A stretch of 64,000 bases of DNA from Cryobacterium suzukii (GTDB taxonomy: Bacteria > Actinomycetota > Actinomycetes > Actinomycetales > Microbacteriaceae): NCBI RefSeq assembly GCF_004403185.1, contig NZ_SOHJ01000004.1, positions 248,001 through 312,000 on the forward strand, written 5' to 3'. This document shows positions 36,054 to 45,830 of the stretch, one piece after another. The notes beneath the pieces were generated by a model. The model searched no databases and was not told where the DNA came from. It saw only the letters and a list, made by a program, of their open reading frames with translations. How positions within the stretch are numbered: the first letter of the stretch is position 1; every line of letters begins with the position of its first letter. The position numbers and the translations under genes are program-made.

Positions 36054-37475
36054 CTAGACCCGAGAGTCAGCCAGCTCAGTCGGCGTCGATTCGATGGAGA
36101 CGTCCGAATCGTCCGTAAAGGGCTGCGAGGTTCGCGGGGCGTTGTACAGCGTCTCGTCGAGGATGCCCTGGCGCTTGGCCACGATCGTGGGCACGAGGGC
36201 CTGACCCGCCACGTTCACGGCGGTGCGACCCATGTCGATGAGCGGATCGATGGCCAGCAGAAGGCCAACCCCGGCCAGCGGCAGGCCCAGTGTTGACAGG
36301 GTCAGCGTCAGCATGACGACGGCGCCCGTGGTGCCGGCCGTGGCTGCCGAACCGAGTACGGATACCAGAACGATAAGGAGGTACTGGGTGAGGTCCAGCT
36401 GAATTCCGAAGAACTGTGCCACAAAGATGGCGGCGACGGCGGGGTAGATAGCCGCGCAACCGTCCATCTTGGTCGTCGCTCCCAGGGGAACAGCGAAGGA
36501 TGCATAGCCGCGCGGTACGCCCATGCTGCGCTCGGTGACGCGCTGCGTCAACGGAAGGGTGCCGATGGATGAGCGCGACACGAAGCCCAGCTGAACGGCC
36601 GGCCAGACACCCGAGTAGTACTGCTTGACGGAGAGACCGTGAGACTTGATCAGCACCGGGTAGACCACGAACAGTACCAGGATCAGGCCAATGTAGATGG
36701 TGACGGCGAACTTGCCCAGCGACCCCATGGTGTCCCAGCCGTAAACCGCTACCGCGTTTCCGATCAGGCCGATCGTACCGAGCGGCGCGACGCGAATAAT
36801 CCACCACAGCACCTTTTGGATGACCGCGAGAGCCGAGGCGTTGAGGTTCAGGAATGGCTCAGCCGCTTTGCCGACCTTCAACGCGGCAATGCCCACCACG
36901 ATGGCGATGACGAGAATCTGCAACACGTTGAAGCTGACGCTGGTACTCGCGACGCCATCAACGACGGAGGTGTTGGCGCCGAGTCCGAGGAAGTTCTTCG
37001 GGAAGAGCCCGGTCAGAAATGCCCACCAGTCCCCGGTCTTGCCGGAGTATTCGGCATTCTCGGTGATGCCCGTTCCTGCTCCCGGTCGCACCAGCACGCC
37101 CAGCCCGATGCCGATCAAAACGGCAATCAACGCGGTGATGGCAAACCAGAGAAGCGTGTTCCAGGCCAGCTTTGCCGCGTTCGACACTTCCCGCAGGTTG
37201 GCGATGGAGCTGACCACGGCCGTAAAGATAAGCGGTACGACGGCCGCCTGCAGCAGCGAGACGTAGCTCGACCCGATAATTTTCAGGGTCGCACCGAGAC
37301 CGTTGGGATTCGCTTCGGTACTGCCGGTGTATTTGGCCACGAGCCCGAGGCCCAGACCGATGATGAGCGCGGCGATGATCTGAACGCCGAACGAGCGCAC
37401 CCATTTGGGAAATCTGCTGCCGCGGGTACTGACGGGAATTACTGAAGTCACTGGTTCGACACTTTCTATTGTCAT
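36054..37475 (-). CDS. Dicarboxylate/amino-acid:cation symporter (DAACS family)
   Basis: A 473-residue membrane transporter with about eight helices plus two re-entrant loops. Signatures include AAVVPLIFTAVVSSIANL, SRSSIGTLPLTQRVTE (the serine-rich HP1 loop), FAVPLGATTKMDGCAA (the NMDGT-type motif in TM7, here KMDGC) and AIDPLIDMGRTAVNVAGQA. Substrates of this family are C4-dicarboxylates or glutamate/aspartate; which applies is not clear. ATG at 37475 is preferred to the first in-frame start at 37532 because the first helix follows after 28 residues. Confidence 0.88.
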   Translation of the reverse strand: MTIESVEPVTSVIPVSTRGSRFPKWVRSFGVQIIAALIIGLGLGLVAKYTGSTEANPNGLGATLKIIGSSYVSLLQAAVVPLIFTAVVSSIANLREVSNAAKLAWNTLLWFAITALIAVLIGIGLGVLVRPGAGTGITENAEYSGKTGDWWAFLTGLFPKNFLGLGANTSVVDGVASTSVSFNVLQILVIAIVVGIAALKVGKAAEPFLNLNASALAVIQKVLWWIIRVAPLGTIGLIGNAVAVYGWDTMGSLGKFAVTIYIGLILVLFVVYPVLIKSHGLSVKQYYSGVWPAVQLGFVSRSSIGTLPLTQRVTERSMGVPRGYASFAVPLGATTKMDGCAAIYPAVAAIFVAQFFGIQLDLTQYLLIVLVSVLGSAATAGTTGAVVMLTLTLSTLGLPLAGVGLLLAIDPLIDMGRTAVNVAGQALVPTIVAKRQGILDETLYNAPRTSQPFTDDSDVSIESTPTELADSRV

Positions 37476-37610
37476 TCGTGAGTCACGCCGACGCCCCCTG
37501 ACCCGCGCGGCGGGAGCCCCTTGAGACTCCACCGCCGCGTGCAGGCGCCTCTAGCCCCAAGGCTGAAAGCGGGCACAGTATTCCTTCGAGCGGAATGTGA
37601 CCTCGTGCGT

Positions 37611-37964
37611 CTACTTCTCCTGCAGATATTCGGCGAGCACGCGCGCATGGTTCACCCATGGGTCCTTAGCCCCGTAGATCAAGGTCGTCACGCCGGCCGC
37701 GGCGAGCGCGCGAAGCTGCACGACGGCCGCCTTGGTCTCGGTATTGCCGTCGAGTTCGGCGCGGTAGCGCACGGCGAACTCGTCCATGCGCTTCGGGTCG
37801 TGCTTCCACCAGGTGCGGAGCTCGAGCGACGGAGCGACCTCCTTCAGCCACTCATCGAGCTCGGCGCTCTCCTTGGAGACACCGCGCGGCCAGAGTCGAT
37901 CAACCAGCACCCGGCATCCATCGGAAGCGGATGCCGCCTCATACGCCCTCTTGATCTGCACCAT
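37611..37964 (-). CDS. DUF488 family protein
   Basis: A 117-residue protein with the DUF488 signatures VLVDRLWPRGVSKE, LDEWLKEVAPS, LRTWWKHDP and TLIYGAKDPWVNHARVL. The function of the family is not established. It lies ten bases downstream of narI on the same strand, so it is probably cotranscribed at the end of the nar operon. Confidence 0.88.
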   Translation of the reverse strand: MVQIKRAYEAASASDGCRVLVDRLWPRGVSKESAELDEWLKEVAPSLELRTWWKHDPKRMDEFAVRYRAELDGNTETKAAVVQLRALAAAGVTTLIYGAKDPWVNHARVLAEYLQEK

Positions 37965-37973
37965 GAAAAAAGA

Positions 37974-38732
37974 CTACTTTCTGGAGCGCTCCAGCGGGCG
38001 CTCACTTTTCTCCCAGCCCCGGCGTGGCGCTCGCGAACCGGCGCCACGAGGATCGTCGCGGGAACGGTACACGACGTAGGGGCGCACGAGGTAACCGAGC
38101 GGTGCCGAGAACACGTGCACCAGCCGGGTGAAGGGCCACAGCAGAAACAGAGCGGTCGCCGTGAGCACGTGCAGTTGAAAGAAGAACGGCACATCGCTCA
38201 TGAGCGACGGGTCGGGCTGAAGGCTGTACAGCGAACGGATCCAGGGTGAGATCGACCCTCGGTAGTCGTAGCCGCCACCGAAGATTTGGTACAGCACGGT
38301 GGCCGTCGTGCCAAAGGTGATCGTGCTGGCCAGGAACACGTACATGACCTTGTCCATCACCGTCGTGACCAGCAACACCCGTTTGGTCAGGCGGCGGCGG
38401 TAAATCAGAATGGCGAGCCCTGCGACGGTGAGCACGGCTGCGAAACTGCCGAGCCACGTGGCACCGAGGTGGTACATGTGCTCGGTCACGCCGAAGAATT
38501 CCAGCCAGGGCTTGGGAATGAACAGGCCGACGACATGCCCGCCGATCACCATGAGGATGCCGTAGTGGAACATGGGCGAGCCCCAGCGCAGCAGCCGGTT
38601 CTCGTAGGTTTGGCTCGACCGCGACGTCCAGCCGAACTGGTCGTAGCGGTAGCGCAGCAGGTGGCCCACCACGAACACACCCGTCGCGGCGTAGGGAAAG
38701 GCGACCCAGAGCAGGTAGTCCCAGGCGGTCAT
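37974..38732 (-). CDS. narI: Respiratory nitrate reductase, gamma subunit (cytochrome b)
   Basis: Membrane di-haem b subunit that oxidises menaquinol and passes electrons to NarH. The 252-residue protein has five membrane helices (VAFPYAATGVFVVGHLLRYRYDQFGW at the start) and histidines in the GHLLRYR, FHYGILMVIGGHVVG and the late QLHVLTATALFLLWPFTRLVHVF helices as haem ligands. It overlaps narJ by four bases. Confidence 0.95.
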   Translation of the reverse strand: MTAWDYLLWVAFPYAATGVFVVGHLLRYRYDQFGWTSRSSQTYENRLLRWGSPMFHYGILMVIGGHVVGLFIPKPWLEFFGVTEHMYHLGATWLGSFAAVLTVAGLAILIYRRRLTKRVLLVTTVMDKVMYVFLASTITFGTTATVLYQIFGGGYDYRGSISPWIRSLYSLQPDPSLMSDVPFFFQLHVLTATALFLLWPFTRLVHVFSAPLGYLVRPYVVYRSRDDPRGAGSRAPRRGWEKSERPLERSRK

Positions 38733-39454
38733 CGGCGTACTTCCTCATTCGCATGCGCGGAAAACGGCTTCAGATTGCCGAGGTAGGTCATGCCGACCGT
38801 CTCGGTCGGCGGCCCCTCATTGACGAGGTTGAGGTAGCGTTCGCGGGTCTCGTCGTCGATCATGGGCAACGACAGGCACACCGCCTCAACGAGGTGGGCG
38901 TAGGGACTGTCGAACTTCTCAAGCGCCGAGCGCAAAACCTCGATGCCGTCGCGGTGCGCGGCGAGCAGTTCCTGCGCGATCGGAGAGTCGGACAACGCCG
39001 AGAACTCGAGCACCATCGGCAGGTAGTCGGGCAGTTCGTCGGCGTCCACCTGCCAGCCCGCGGCCCGGTACGCCTCGACGAACCGCACGAGCGCCATGCC
39101 GCGGCGGCGGGTGTCGCCGGCCGCGTAGTAGGTGAGGTATGGGCAGCACTTGCGTTTCAGGTCGAAGGTCGCGGTGAAGTGCGTTTCGAGCTGCTGCTGG
39201 CTGAGCGGGTTGACCGCGGTGAAAAACGCCTGGAAGCTGCGGCGCAGCTCGCCGGGCAGATCCGCAACGGATGCCTCCACCAGCGCAAACTGCGCCCGCC
39301 GCTCCGGCGTGGGGTAGTCAAGCAGAATCGACGCCGCCATGTGCGCGATCACTCCTTGCTCGGGCGTCAGCGGAACGGCCGCAATCGCTCGTGGGGCCAC
39401 CTTGGGCGCCCGAAAGCCGAAGTTCATCCGTGCGCCGAGCGTGCCGACACTCAT
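38729..39454 (-). CDS. narJ: Nitrate reductase assembly chaperone
   Basis: Cytosolic chaperone that binds NarG and supports cofactor insertion. The 241-residue protein has ASILLDYPTPERRAQ, the LETHFTATFDLKRKCCPYLTYYAAGDTRRRG region characteristic of NarJ, and PDYLPMVLEFSAL. It overlaps narH and narI by four bases each, confirming the narGHJI operon. Confidence 0.95.
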   Translation of the reverse strand: MSVGTLGARMNFGFRAPKVAPRAIAAVPLTPEQGVIAHMAASILLDYPTPERRAQFALVEASVADLPGELRRSFQAFFTAVNPLSQQQLETHFTATFDLKRKCCPYLTYYAAGDTRRRGMALVRFVEAYRAAGWQVDADELPDYLPMVLEFSALSDSPIAQELLAAHRDGIEVLRSALEKFDSPYAHLVEAVCLSLPMIDDETRERYLNLVNEGPPTETVGMTYLGNLKPFSAHANEEVRR

Positions 39455-41118
39455 GCAGGGCTCCCGGCATCCGCTATCGGCGGGAACATGCCCTGGGGCG
39501 CTCCGTTACCGTTCCAGTTGAGCAGGTTGACCCGGCCAGGGGTGGTCGGGGCGGTCGCACTCGGGCGCCCGGTCATCGTGTTGTAGTTGTCGACCGTGGC
39601 GCCGAGCGGCATGCCGACGGTGTTGCCGTATGGGCCACTGTGCCCGGCAGAGCCGGGCCCGCCCATTCCGGGGCCGCCGTCGGTGTCGAGCGAGCAGCCG
39701 AGCTCTTCGAGCTCCCGTGCGGTTTCGACGTGGGCCTTGGGAATGACGTAGCGGTCTTCGTACTTGGCGATTGCCAGCAGCCGGTACATGGCCTGGATGG
39801 TTTCGCCGGTCATGCCGACCGCGTTCGGGATGCGTTCGTCTGGTTCGTTGCCGAGGTTGATGTCACGCATGTAGGCGCGCATCGCGGCGAGCTTGCGCAG
39901 GGACAGCTCGACCGGAACGACGTCGCCGGCGGAGAACAGTCCGGCGAGGTATTCCACCGGGATGCGCAGCTTGTCGATCGCGGCGAACAGGGTGCGGGCG
40001 TCTTCCCCGTCGCTACCCGAGTTGCTGACGACGTCGACCACCGGGGAGAGCGGGGGGATGTACCAGACCATCGGCATGGTGCGGTATTCCGGGTGCAGCG
40101 GCAGTGCGATCTCGTACTCGGAGATGAGCTTGTAGATGGGGCTGTTCTGGGCGGCTTCGATCCAGTCGTCGGCCATGCCATCTGCCTTGGCGGCGGCGAT
40201 GACCTCGGGATCGAACGGGTCGAGAAAGCAGGCGCGCTGGGCGTCGAGGAGGTCCTGATCATTTTCGATCGAGGCCGCGGCGAGCACCGCGTCGGCGTCG
40301 TACAGCATGAGGCCCAGGTAGCGCAGGCGTCCGACGCAGGTTTCGGAGCAGATGGTGGGCTTGCCCTGTTCGATCAATGGGTAGCAGAGCGTGCACTTTT
40401 CGGCCTTGCCCGTTTTGTGGTTGAAGTACACCTTCTTATAGGGGCAGGCGGAGACGCACATGCGCCAGCCGCGGCATCCGTCTTCGTCCACGAGCACGAT
40501 GCCGTCTTCTTCACGCTTGTACATGGCGCCGGAGGGGCAGGCCGCGACGCAGGCGGGGTTGAGGCAGTGCTCGCAGATGCGCGGCAGGTAGAACATGAAG
40601 GTCTCTTCGAACTCCATCTTCACGTGCTCGCTCATCGTGGCGAGAATCGGGTCCTGCGCGGCGGTTTCCTGCGAGCCGCCGAGGTTGTCGTCCCAGTTGC
40701 CCGACCATTTAATGTCCATGTCCTGGCCGGTCAGGAGCGACTTCGGGCGTGCGACCGGGCTTTGCGTGCCGGCCGGGGCGGTGGTGAGCATGTCGTAGTC
40801 GTAGGTCCACGGCTCGTAATAGTCGTCGATTTGCGGCAGGTTCGGGTTGTTGAAGATCTGCGAGAGCTTCTTCAGCCGCCCGCCGGCCTTGAGCTGCAGC
40901 CGTCCGCGCTTGTTGCGTACCCAGCCGCCCTTCCACTTTTCCTGGTTTTCGTATTCGCGCGGGTAGCCGATGCCGGGCCGCGTCTCCACGTTGTTGAACC
41001 AGGCGTATTCCACGCCGGTGCGGTTGGTCCACACCTGCTTGCAGGTGACGGAGCAGGTGTGACACCCGATGCACTTGTCGAGGTTCATAATCATCGACAT
41101 CTGGGCCATAACACGCAT
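39451..41118 (-). CDS. narH: Respiratory nitrate reductase, beta subunit (iron-sulfur)
   Basis: Carries electrons through four Fe-S clusters from NarI to NarG. The 555-residue protein begins MRVMAQMSMIMNLDKCIGCHTC. It has CEHCLNPACVAACP, and CRGWRMCVSACP in which a tryptophan replaces a cysteine, the known arrangement for a [3Fe-4S] cluster in NarH. CTLCYPLIEQGKPTICSETC follows. ATG 41118 shares one base with the narG stop (TAATG). A Gly/Pro-rich C-terminal tail of about 60 residues is longer than in the E. coli protein. Confidence 0.96.
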   Translation of the reverse strand: MRVMAQMSMIMNLDKCIGCHTCSVTCKQVWTNRTGVEYAWFNNVETRPGIGYPREYENQEKWKGGWVRNKRGRLQLKAGGRLKKLSQIFNNPNLPQIDDYYEPWTYDYDMLTTAPAGTQSPVARPKSLLTGQDMDIKWSGNWDDNLGGSQETAAQDPILATMSEHVKMEFEETFMFYLPRICEHCLNPACVAACPSGAMYKREEDGIVLVDEDGCRGWRMCVSACPYKKVYFNHKTGKAEKCTLCYPLIEQGKPTICSETCVGRLRYLGLMLYDADAVLAAASIENDQDLLDAQRACFLDPFDPEVIAAAKADGMADDWIEAAQNSPIYKLISEYEIALPLHPEYRTMPMVWYIPPLSPVVDVVSNSGSDGEDARTLFAAIDKLRIPVEYLAGLFSAGDVVPVELSLRKLAAMRAYMRDINLGNEPDERIPNAVGMTGETIQAMYRLLAIAKYEDRYVIPKAHVETARELEELGCSLDTDGGPGMGGPGSAGHSGPYGNTVGMPLGATVDNYNTMTGRPSATAPTTPGRVNLLNWNGNGAPQGMFPPIADAGSPA

Positions 41119-44100
41119 TAGTAGTCCACTTTCTGGCTGCGACGACGAATCACGGTGACCTCGTCGCGTTGGTTCCCGGTCGGGCCGAGGTAGTTGAAGG
41201 CGAAGGACAGCTGGGCGTAGCCGCCGATCAGGTGACTGGGTTTGAGCAGGATGCGGGTCAGCGAGTTGTTGGTGCCGCCGCGCATACCGCTGGTTTCGGC
41301 GACCGGCACGTTGATGGTGCGGTCCTTCGCGTGGTACATGTACACGGTGCCTTCCGGCATGCGGTGCGAGACGATCGCGCGCGCCACGACGACGCCGTTG
41401 CGGTTGTAGGACTCGATCCACTCGTTGTCGCGCACGCCGATCTTGTCGGCGTCCTGAGGGCTCATCCAGATGGTCGGCCCGCCACGGGAGAGCGAGAGCA
41501 TGAGCAGGTTGTCCTGGTATTCGGAGTGGATCGACCACTTCGAGTGCGGGGTCAGGTAGCGCACGGCGACCTCGGCATGACCGGCAGAGCCCGTCGCCCC
41601 GGTCGCGGTCGTGGCGCCGACGATCGAGTCGTCGAACAGTCGGTGCATGTCCAGCGGCGGCCGGAAGATGGGCAGCTGCTCGCCGAGTTCGATCATCCAG
41701 TCGTGGTCGAGGTAGAAGTGCTGACGGCCGGTGAGGGTGTGCCAGGGCTTCAGGTGCTCGACGTTGATGGTGAAGGCGCTGTAGCGGCGACCACCGTGCT
41801 CTGATCCCGACCACTCCGGGGAGGTGAGCACCGGAACCGGCGCCCCCTGCACATCCGGGTAGCTGAATCGTCGGCCCTCGTTGTCGCTGGCGAGCTGGGC
41901 CAGCTTCACGCCGGTACGTTCCTCCAGCTGCCGGAAACCCTGGGTGCCGAGACGGCCGTTGGTGGTGCCCGAGAGGGCAAGCACCATTTCGCAGGCGTGG
42001 ATCGCCGTCGACAGGCGCGGGCGGCCAGCGGCCGGCCCACTGGGTACCAGTCCGTTCTTCTTGCCGAGGTAGGCCACCTCCACGTCGGGGTTGAATTTCA
42101 CACCCTTGGTGACCATGCCGAGCTTGGCGGTGAGCGGCCCGAGTGCGCCGAGCTGCGCGGCGAAGGCCGGGTAGTCGCGTTCGACGACAACGAGCTTGGG
42201 CATGGTGACCCCTGGGATGAGCGGCTGATCGTTCAACACGGTGCCGTGCGGGGTGGCCATTCCGTCGGGGGTGTCGTGTTGCAGCGGCGCGGCGACGAGG
42301 TCCTTACGCTTACCGAGGTGCGTCACCGACATCTCTGAGATCTTCGCGGCAAGCACGTGAAAGATGTCGAAGTCGGTCTTGGACTGCCACGGCGGCGCAA
42401 TCGCCGGGTTGAACGAGTGAATAAACGGATGCATGTCCGTCGTCGAGAGATCGTTCTTCTCGTACCAGGTCGCCGGCGGCAGGACAACGTCGCTGTAGAT
42501 GGTCGTCGAAGTCATGCGGAAGTCGCTCGTGACCATCAGGTCGAGCTTGCCCTCCGGGGCGCTCTCATGCCATTTCATGGTCTTTGGGCGGCGAGCCGGC
42601 ATCGATTCGACGGCGCGCACAGCGGACGACGCCCCGAGCAGGTGCTTGAGAAAATACTCGTTGCCCTTGCCGGAGGAGCCGAGCACGTTGGCCCGCCACA
42701 CCACGAGCACGCGCGGAAAGTTCTCGGGGGCGTCGGGGTCTTCGCAGGAGAACTCGAGCGAGCCGTCCCTCAGCGAATCGACGACGTACTCGGCTGGCTC
42801 CTGGCCGGCCGCGTGAGCATCGTCGACGAGGTCGAGCGAGTTGCGGTTGAAGGTGGGGTAGCTCGGCATCCAGCCGCGCTTGGCCGATTCGACCATGGTG
42901 TCCGCGGTGGTGCGTCCCTTGAATATCCCGGTACCGAGCGGGCTGGCGAGGGTGTCTGCACTGAGTCCGTCATAGCGCCACTGGTCGGTGGCGAGGTAGA
43001 AGAAGCCGGTGCCGATCATCTGGCGCGGCGGCCGCACCCAGTCCAGGCCGAACGCATACTGGCCGTAGCCGGTGAGTGGGCGCACCTTTTCCTGGCCGAC
43101 ATAGTGGGCCCAGCCACCGCCGTTGACGCCCTGGCAGCCGGTCATGGTGGTGAGCGCGAGAAACGCGCGGTAGATGGTGTCGGAGTGGAACCAGTGGTTG
43201 GTGCCCGCGCCCATCAGAATCATCGAGCGGCCCTGCGAGTCCTCGGCGTTCTGCGCGAATTCACGACCGATGCGCGCGGCGGCCTGCCACGGCACCGAGG
43301 TGATCTCTTCCTGCCAGGCCGGGGTGCCGGGCGTGGACGCGTCGTCGTAGCCGGTGGGCCACTCGCCCGGAAGTCCGTCGCGGCCAACGCCGTACTGCGC
43401 GAGCAGCAGGTCGAACACGGTCGTAACGAGCACACCGGCGACCTCGCGCACCGGCACGCCACGGCGCACGATGCCGGCGGCGCCGGCGTGCTGTTCACCG
43501 GGGCTGTCAGCGCCCGGCGTGCCGTCGAAGCGGGGCAGGTCGATCGCGACAGAGCGACCGTCGTAGTCGGGGGCATCCGCTATGGAGAGCAGCGGATCGC
43601 GGCCCTCGAGGTCGAGGTTCCACTTGCCCTTGTCGGCCTCGCTGAACCGGTGACCGATCGAACCGTTCGGCACGAAAGCCTCGCCGTTCTCGTCGAGCAT
43701 GACGGTTTTGAAGGCGGCGCTCGACACGGATGCGTCGGTGCCGGGCAGCGCGTCGGCCGTCAGGAACTTGCCGGGAACCCAGGCGTCCTGGCGCGGGGTG
43801 AGCGCGATCAGGTAGGAGGAGTCGCTGAACTTCTTCATGTACTCGACGAAACGCGGGGTGCGGCGGTCGACCAGGAATTCCTTGAGCACGACGTGCCCCA
43901 TGGCAAGCGCGAGGGCGCCGTCGGTGCCGGGGTGTGCGGCGAGCCACTCGTCGGCGAACTTGGAGTTGTCGGCGTAGTCGGGCGAGACCGTGATGACTTT
44001 CTGGCCGCGGTAGCGAGCTTCCACCATGAAGTGAGCATCGGGGGTGCGGGTGACGGGAACGTTCGAGCCCCACATGATGAGGTAGCTCGAGTTCCACCAG

Positions 44101-44900
44101 TCGGCCGATTCGGGTACGTCGGTCTGGTCACCGAACACCTGTGGGCTCGCCACTGGCAGGTCGGCGTACCAGTCGTAGAACGAGAGCATGGTGCCGCCGA
44201 GCAGCGAGATGAAGCGGTTGCCGACGCCCTGCGACACGATCGACATGGCCGGAATCGGGCTGAAGCCGACGACCCGGTCTGGGCCGTACTTCTTGATGGT
44301 GTGCACGTGGGCGGCGGCGACGATTTCAGCGGCCTCATCCCAACTGGCACGCACCAGTCCGCCCTGGCCGCGGGCACTCTTGTACTGGCGGGCGGTCTCG
44401 GGGTTACCGGTGATCTCGGCCCAGGCCAGCACGGGGTCGCCGAGGCGGGCCTTCGCCTCGCGGTAGAGGTTCAGCAGCACACCGCGCACGTAGGGGTAGC
44501 GCACCCGGGTGGGCGAGTAGGTGTACCAGCTGAAGGCGGCGCCGCGGGGGCAGCCGCGCGGTTCGTATTCGGGGCTGTCCGGGCCGACGCTGGGGTAGTC
44601 GGTCTGCTGGGTTTCCCAGGTGATGATGCCGTCCTTGACGTAGACCTTCCACGAGCAGCTGCCGGTGCAGTTCACGCCGTGGGTGCTGCGCACCTCTTTG
44701 TCGTGGGTCCAGCGGTCACGGTAGAACGAGTCGGCCGCGCGGCCGCCGTTCTTGAAGACGCTGCGCAGGTCTTCGCTGGTTTCACCGCGGCGCAGAAAGC
44801 GGCCGAGCTTGATCAGCGAGTCGGCGACCGGGCCGTCGGTGCCGGGCCTGGTCGCGGCGCTGGTTGAAACGCTGGTGCTGGTGTTTGTGCGCTTTTTCAC
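41118..44900 (-). CDS. narG: Respiratory nitrate reductase, alpha (molybdenum) subunit
   Basis: Catalytic subunit reducing nitrate to nitrite at a Mo-bis-MGD centre. The 1260-residue length is normal. The FS0 cluster motif HGVNCTGSC has His74, Cys78 and Cys82, with the next cysteine in GCPRGAAF. The molybdenum Asp is in WYADLPVASP, followed by DQTDVPESADWW. There is no twin-arginine signal, so it is a cytoplasmic-facing enzyme. GTG 44900 is the start. First gene of narGHJI; the cofactor and molybdate genes nearby supply its needs. Confidence 0.97.
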   Translation of the reverse strand: MKKRTNTSTSVSTSAATRPGTDGPVADSLIKLGRFLRRGETSEDLRSVFKNGGRAADSFYRDRWTHDKEVRSTHGVNCTGSCSWKVYVKDGIITWETQQTDYPSVGPDSPEYEPRGCPRGAAFSWYTYSPTRVRYPYVRGVLLNLYREAKARLGDPVLAWAEITGNPETARQYKSARGQGGLVRASWDEAAEIVAAAHVHTIKKYGPDRVVGFSPIPAMSIVSQGVGNRFISLLGGTMLSFYDWYADLPVASPQVFGDQTDVPESADWWNSSYLIMWGSNVPVTRTPDAHFMVEARYRGQKVITVSPDYADNSKFADEWLAAHPGTDGALALAMGHVVLKEFLVDRRTPRFVEYMKKFSDSSYLIALTPRQDAWVPGKFLTADALPGTDASVSSAAFKTVMLDENGEAFVPNGSIGHRFSEADKGKWNLDLEGRDPLLSIADAPDYDGRSVAIDLPRFDGTPGADSPGEQHAGAAGIVRRGVPVREVAGVLVTTVFDLLLAQYGVGRDGLPGEWPTGYDDASTPGTPAWQEEITSVPWQAAARIGREFAQNAEDSQGRSMILMGAGTNHWFHSDTIYRAFLALTTMTGCQGVNGGGWAHYVGQEKVRPLTGYGQYAFGLDWVRPPRQMIGTGFFYLATDQWRYDGLSADTLASPLGTGIFKGRTTADTMVESAKRGWMPSYPTFNRNSLDLVDDAHAAGQEPAEYVVDSLRDGSLEFSCEDPDAPENFPRVLVVWRANVLGSSGKGNEYFLKHLLGASSAVRAVESMPARRPKTMKWHESAPEGKLDLMVTSDFRMTSTTIYSDVVLPPATWYEKNDLSTTDMHPFIHSFNPAIAPPWQSKTDFDIFHVLAAKISEMSVTHLGKRKDLVAAPLQHDTPDGMATPHGTVLNDQPLIPGVTMPKLVVVERDYPAFAAQLGALGPLTAKLGMVTKGVKFNPDVEVAYLGKKNGLVPSGPAAGRPRLSTAIHACEMVLALSGTTNGRLGTQGFRQLEERTGVKLAQLASDNEGRRFSYPDVQGAPVPVLTSPEWSGSEHGGRRYSAFTINVEHLKPWHTLTGRQHFYLDHDWMIELGEQLPIFRPPLDMHRLFDDSIVGATTATGATGSAGHAEVAVRYLTPHSKWSIHSEYQDNLLMLSLSRGGPTIWMSPQDADKIGVRDNEWIESYNRNGVVVARAIVSHRMPEGTVYMYHAKDRTINVPVAETSGMRGGTNNSLTRILLKPSHLIGGYAQLSFAFNYLGPTGNQRDEVTVIRRRSQKVDY

Positions 44901-44994
44901 GGCTGTCCCTTACCTGCCGGGGAATGCCGCTGCGGCACTCACCCTCGAAATAAGCTTTGCCGCTGGGCAAAAGGGCTACAACCGCGAAATACCG

Positions 44995-45678
44995 TTAATA
45001 ATGTTTTGCCCGGTCTGTGGTGGTTTCGGTCGGCACCTCGTCGGCCGTAGCTGACATGGCCACCACGTCGATCACGCACAGATGCGGGGCGTCGATGAGG
45101 TTCAGACCCACGGCTCGGAGCGGGCCGTTTGCCTGCTCGAGCACTCCCTGAATCAAGCGATAGTGCACGCCACAGACCTCGGGGTGTTCCTTGACCATCT
45201 CGGAGTACGGGCAGTCGTGCAGGTTGAGTTGTTCGCGGTTCGCGGCGATGCTCGCGTCGAAGCCGGCCTGGTCGAGGTGGTCGTCGAGCGCATCGAGCTG
45301 TCGTTGCGCAGCCGGGCCGGAGCAACCAACCAACCTCTGGCCGGCGGGCAGCAGCGGCAGCATCCGTCGCAGCTGGTCGGCACGCTCCTGCGCCGCCTCG
45401 ATCTTGCGGCTGCGAATCGACCCCAGCTCGGTGCTGGCTCCGTCCGCTGCGCTGTACAGCATTTTGGGACGACCCTTGCTGTCGCGCGCCTCGGGCGCGC
45501 AGGTGACGAAACCTTCGTTGATCAGGCGGTCGAGGTGTTCGCGGGCGGTGTTGTGGTGCAGGCCAGCGGCTTCGGCGAGGTCGTTCACGGTCATCGTGCC
45601 GCGGCTTTGCAACTGGTAGAGCAGGTTCATGCGGCTCAGACTGGCGAGCGTTTTGTAACTCGGGGGTTGGGCGGCCAT
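44995..45678 (-). CDS. HTH regulator with C-x12-C and C-x31-C cysteines, upstream of narG
   Basis: A 227-residue winged-helix regulator. An ArsR/SufR-like N-terminus (TLASLSRMNLLYQLQ..LAEAAGLHHNTAREHLDRLINEGFV) is followed by a C-terminal domain with C in NLHDCPYSEM, C in PEVCGVHY and C in PHLCVIDV, spaced 12 and 31 residues. Similar cysteine layouts in SufR-like regulators bind an iron-sulfur cluster. It lies 94 bases upstream of narG on the same strand, so it probably controls narGHJI in response to oxygen, NO or nitrate, an inference. ATG 45678 is preferred to TTG 45708. Confidence 0.8.
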   Translation of the reverse strand: MAAQPPSYKTLASLSRMNLLYQLQSRGTMTVNDLAEAAGLHHNTAREHLDRLINEGFVTCAPEARDSKGRPKMLYSAADGASTELGSIRSRKIEAAQERADQLRRMLPLLPAGQRLVGCSGPAAQRQLDALDDHLDQAGFDASIAANREQLNLHDCPYSEMVKEHPEVCGVHYRLIQGVLEQANGPLRAVGLNLIDAPHLCVIDVVAMSATADEVPTETTTDRAKHY

Positions 45679-45830
45679 GACTCCATTATGGGCGCTCCTG
45701 GTGGGCAACAGCAGAATCGTTCAGTTTTTTTCTTTCTCCCCGCAGATCCTTCCGCTGCACGGCGAGAAAAGAAAATATTCAGCACACGGTATTAGTCTTG
45801 ACAAACGAAGCACGCAGGAAGTGGGATCAC
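45679..45830. promoter_or_regulatory. Divergent promoter region between the nar regulator and pdhA
   Basis: An unusually AT-rich stretch for this genome (about 45720-45800, with T7 at 45724-45730 and AAAAGAAAATATTCA at 45768-45782). It must carry promoters for both divergent genes. No FNR-type TTGAT-N4-ATCAA site was found. Confidence 0.4.

Noticed and set aside
42357..44867. Long 836-codon plus-strand ORF opposite narG
   Set aside because: It is the antisense frame of a strongly supported gene in GC-rich DNA; composition is Gly/Arg/Val/His-rich and no domain is recognised. The same reason applies to the long plus-strand frames at 16252-17898, 18299-20047 and 39271-41121.
44901..44994. FNR/ANR box upstream of narG
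   Set aside because: No TTGAT-N4-ATCAA-like site could be found; actinobacteria often use other regulators.
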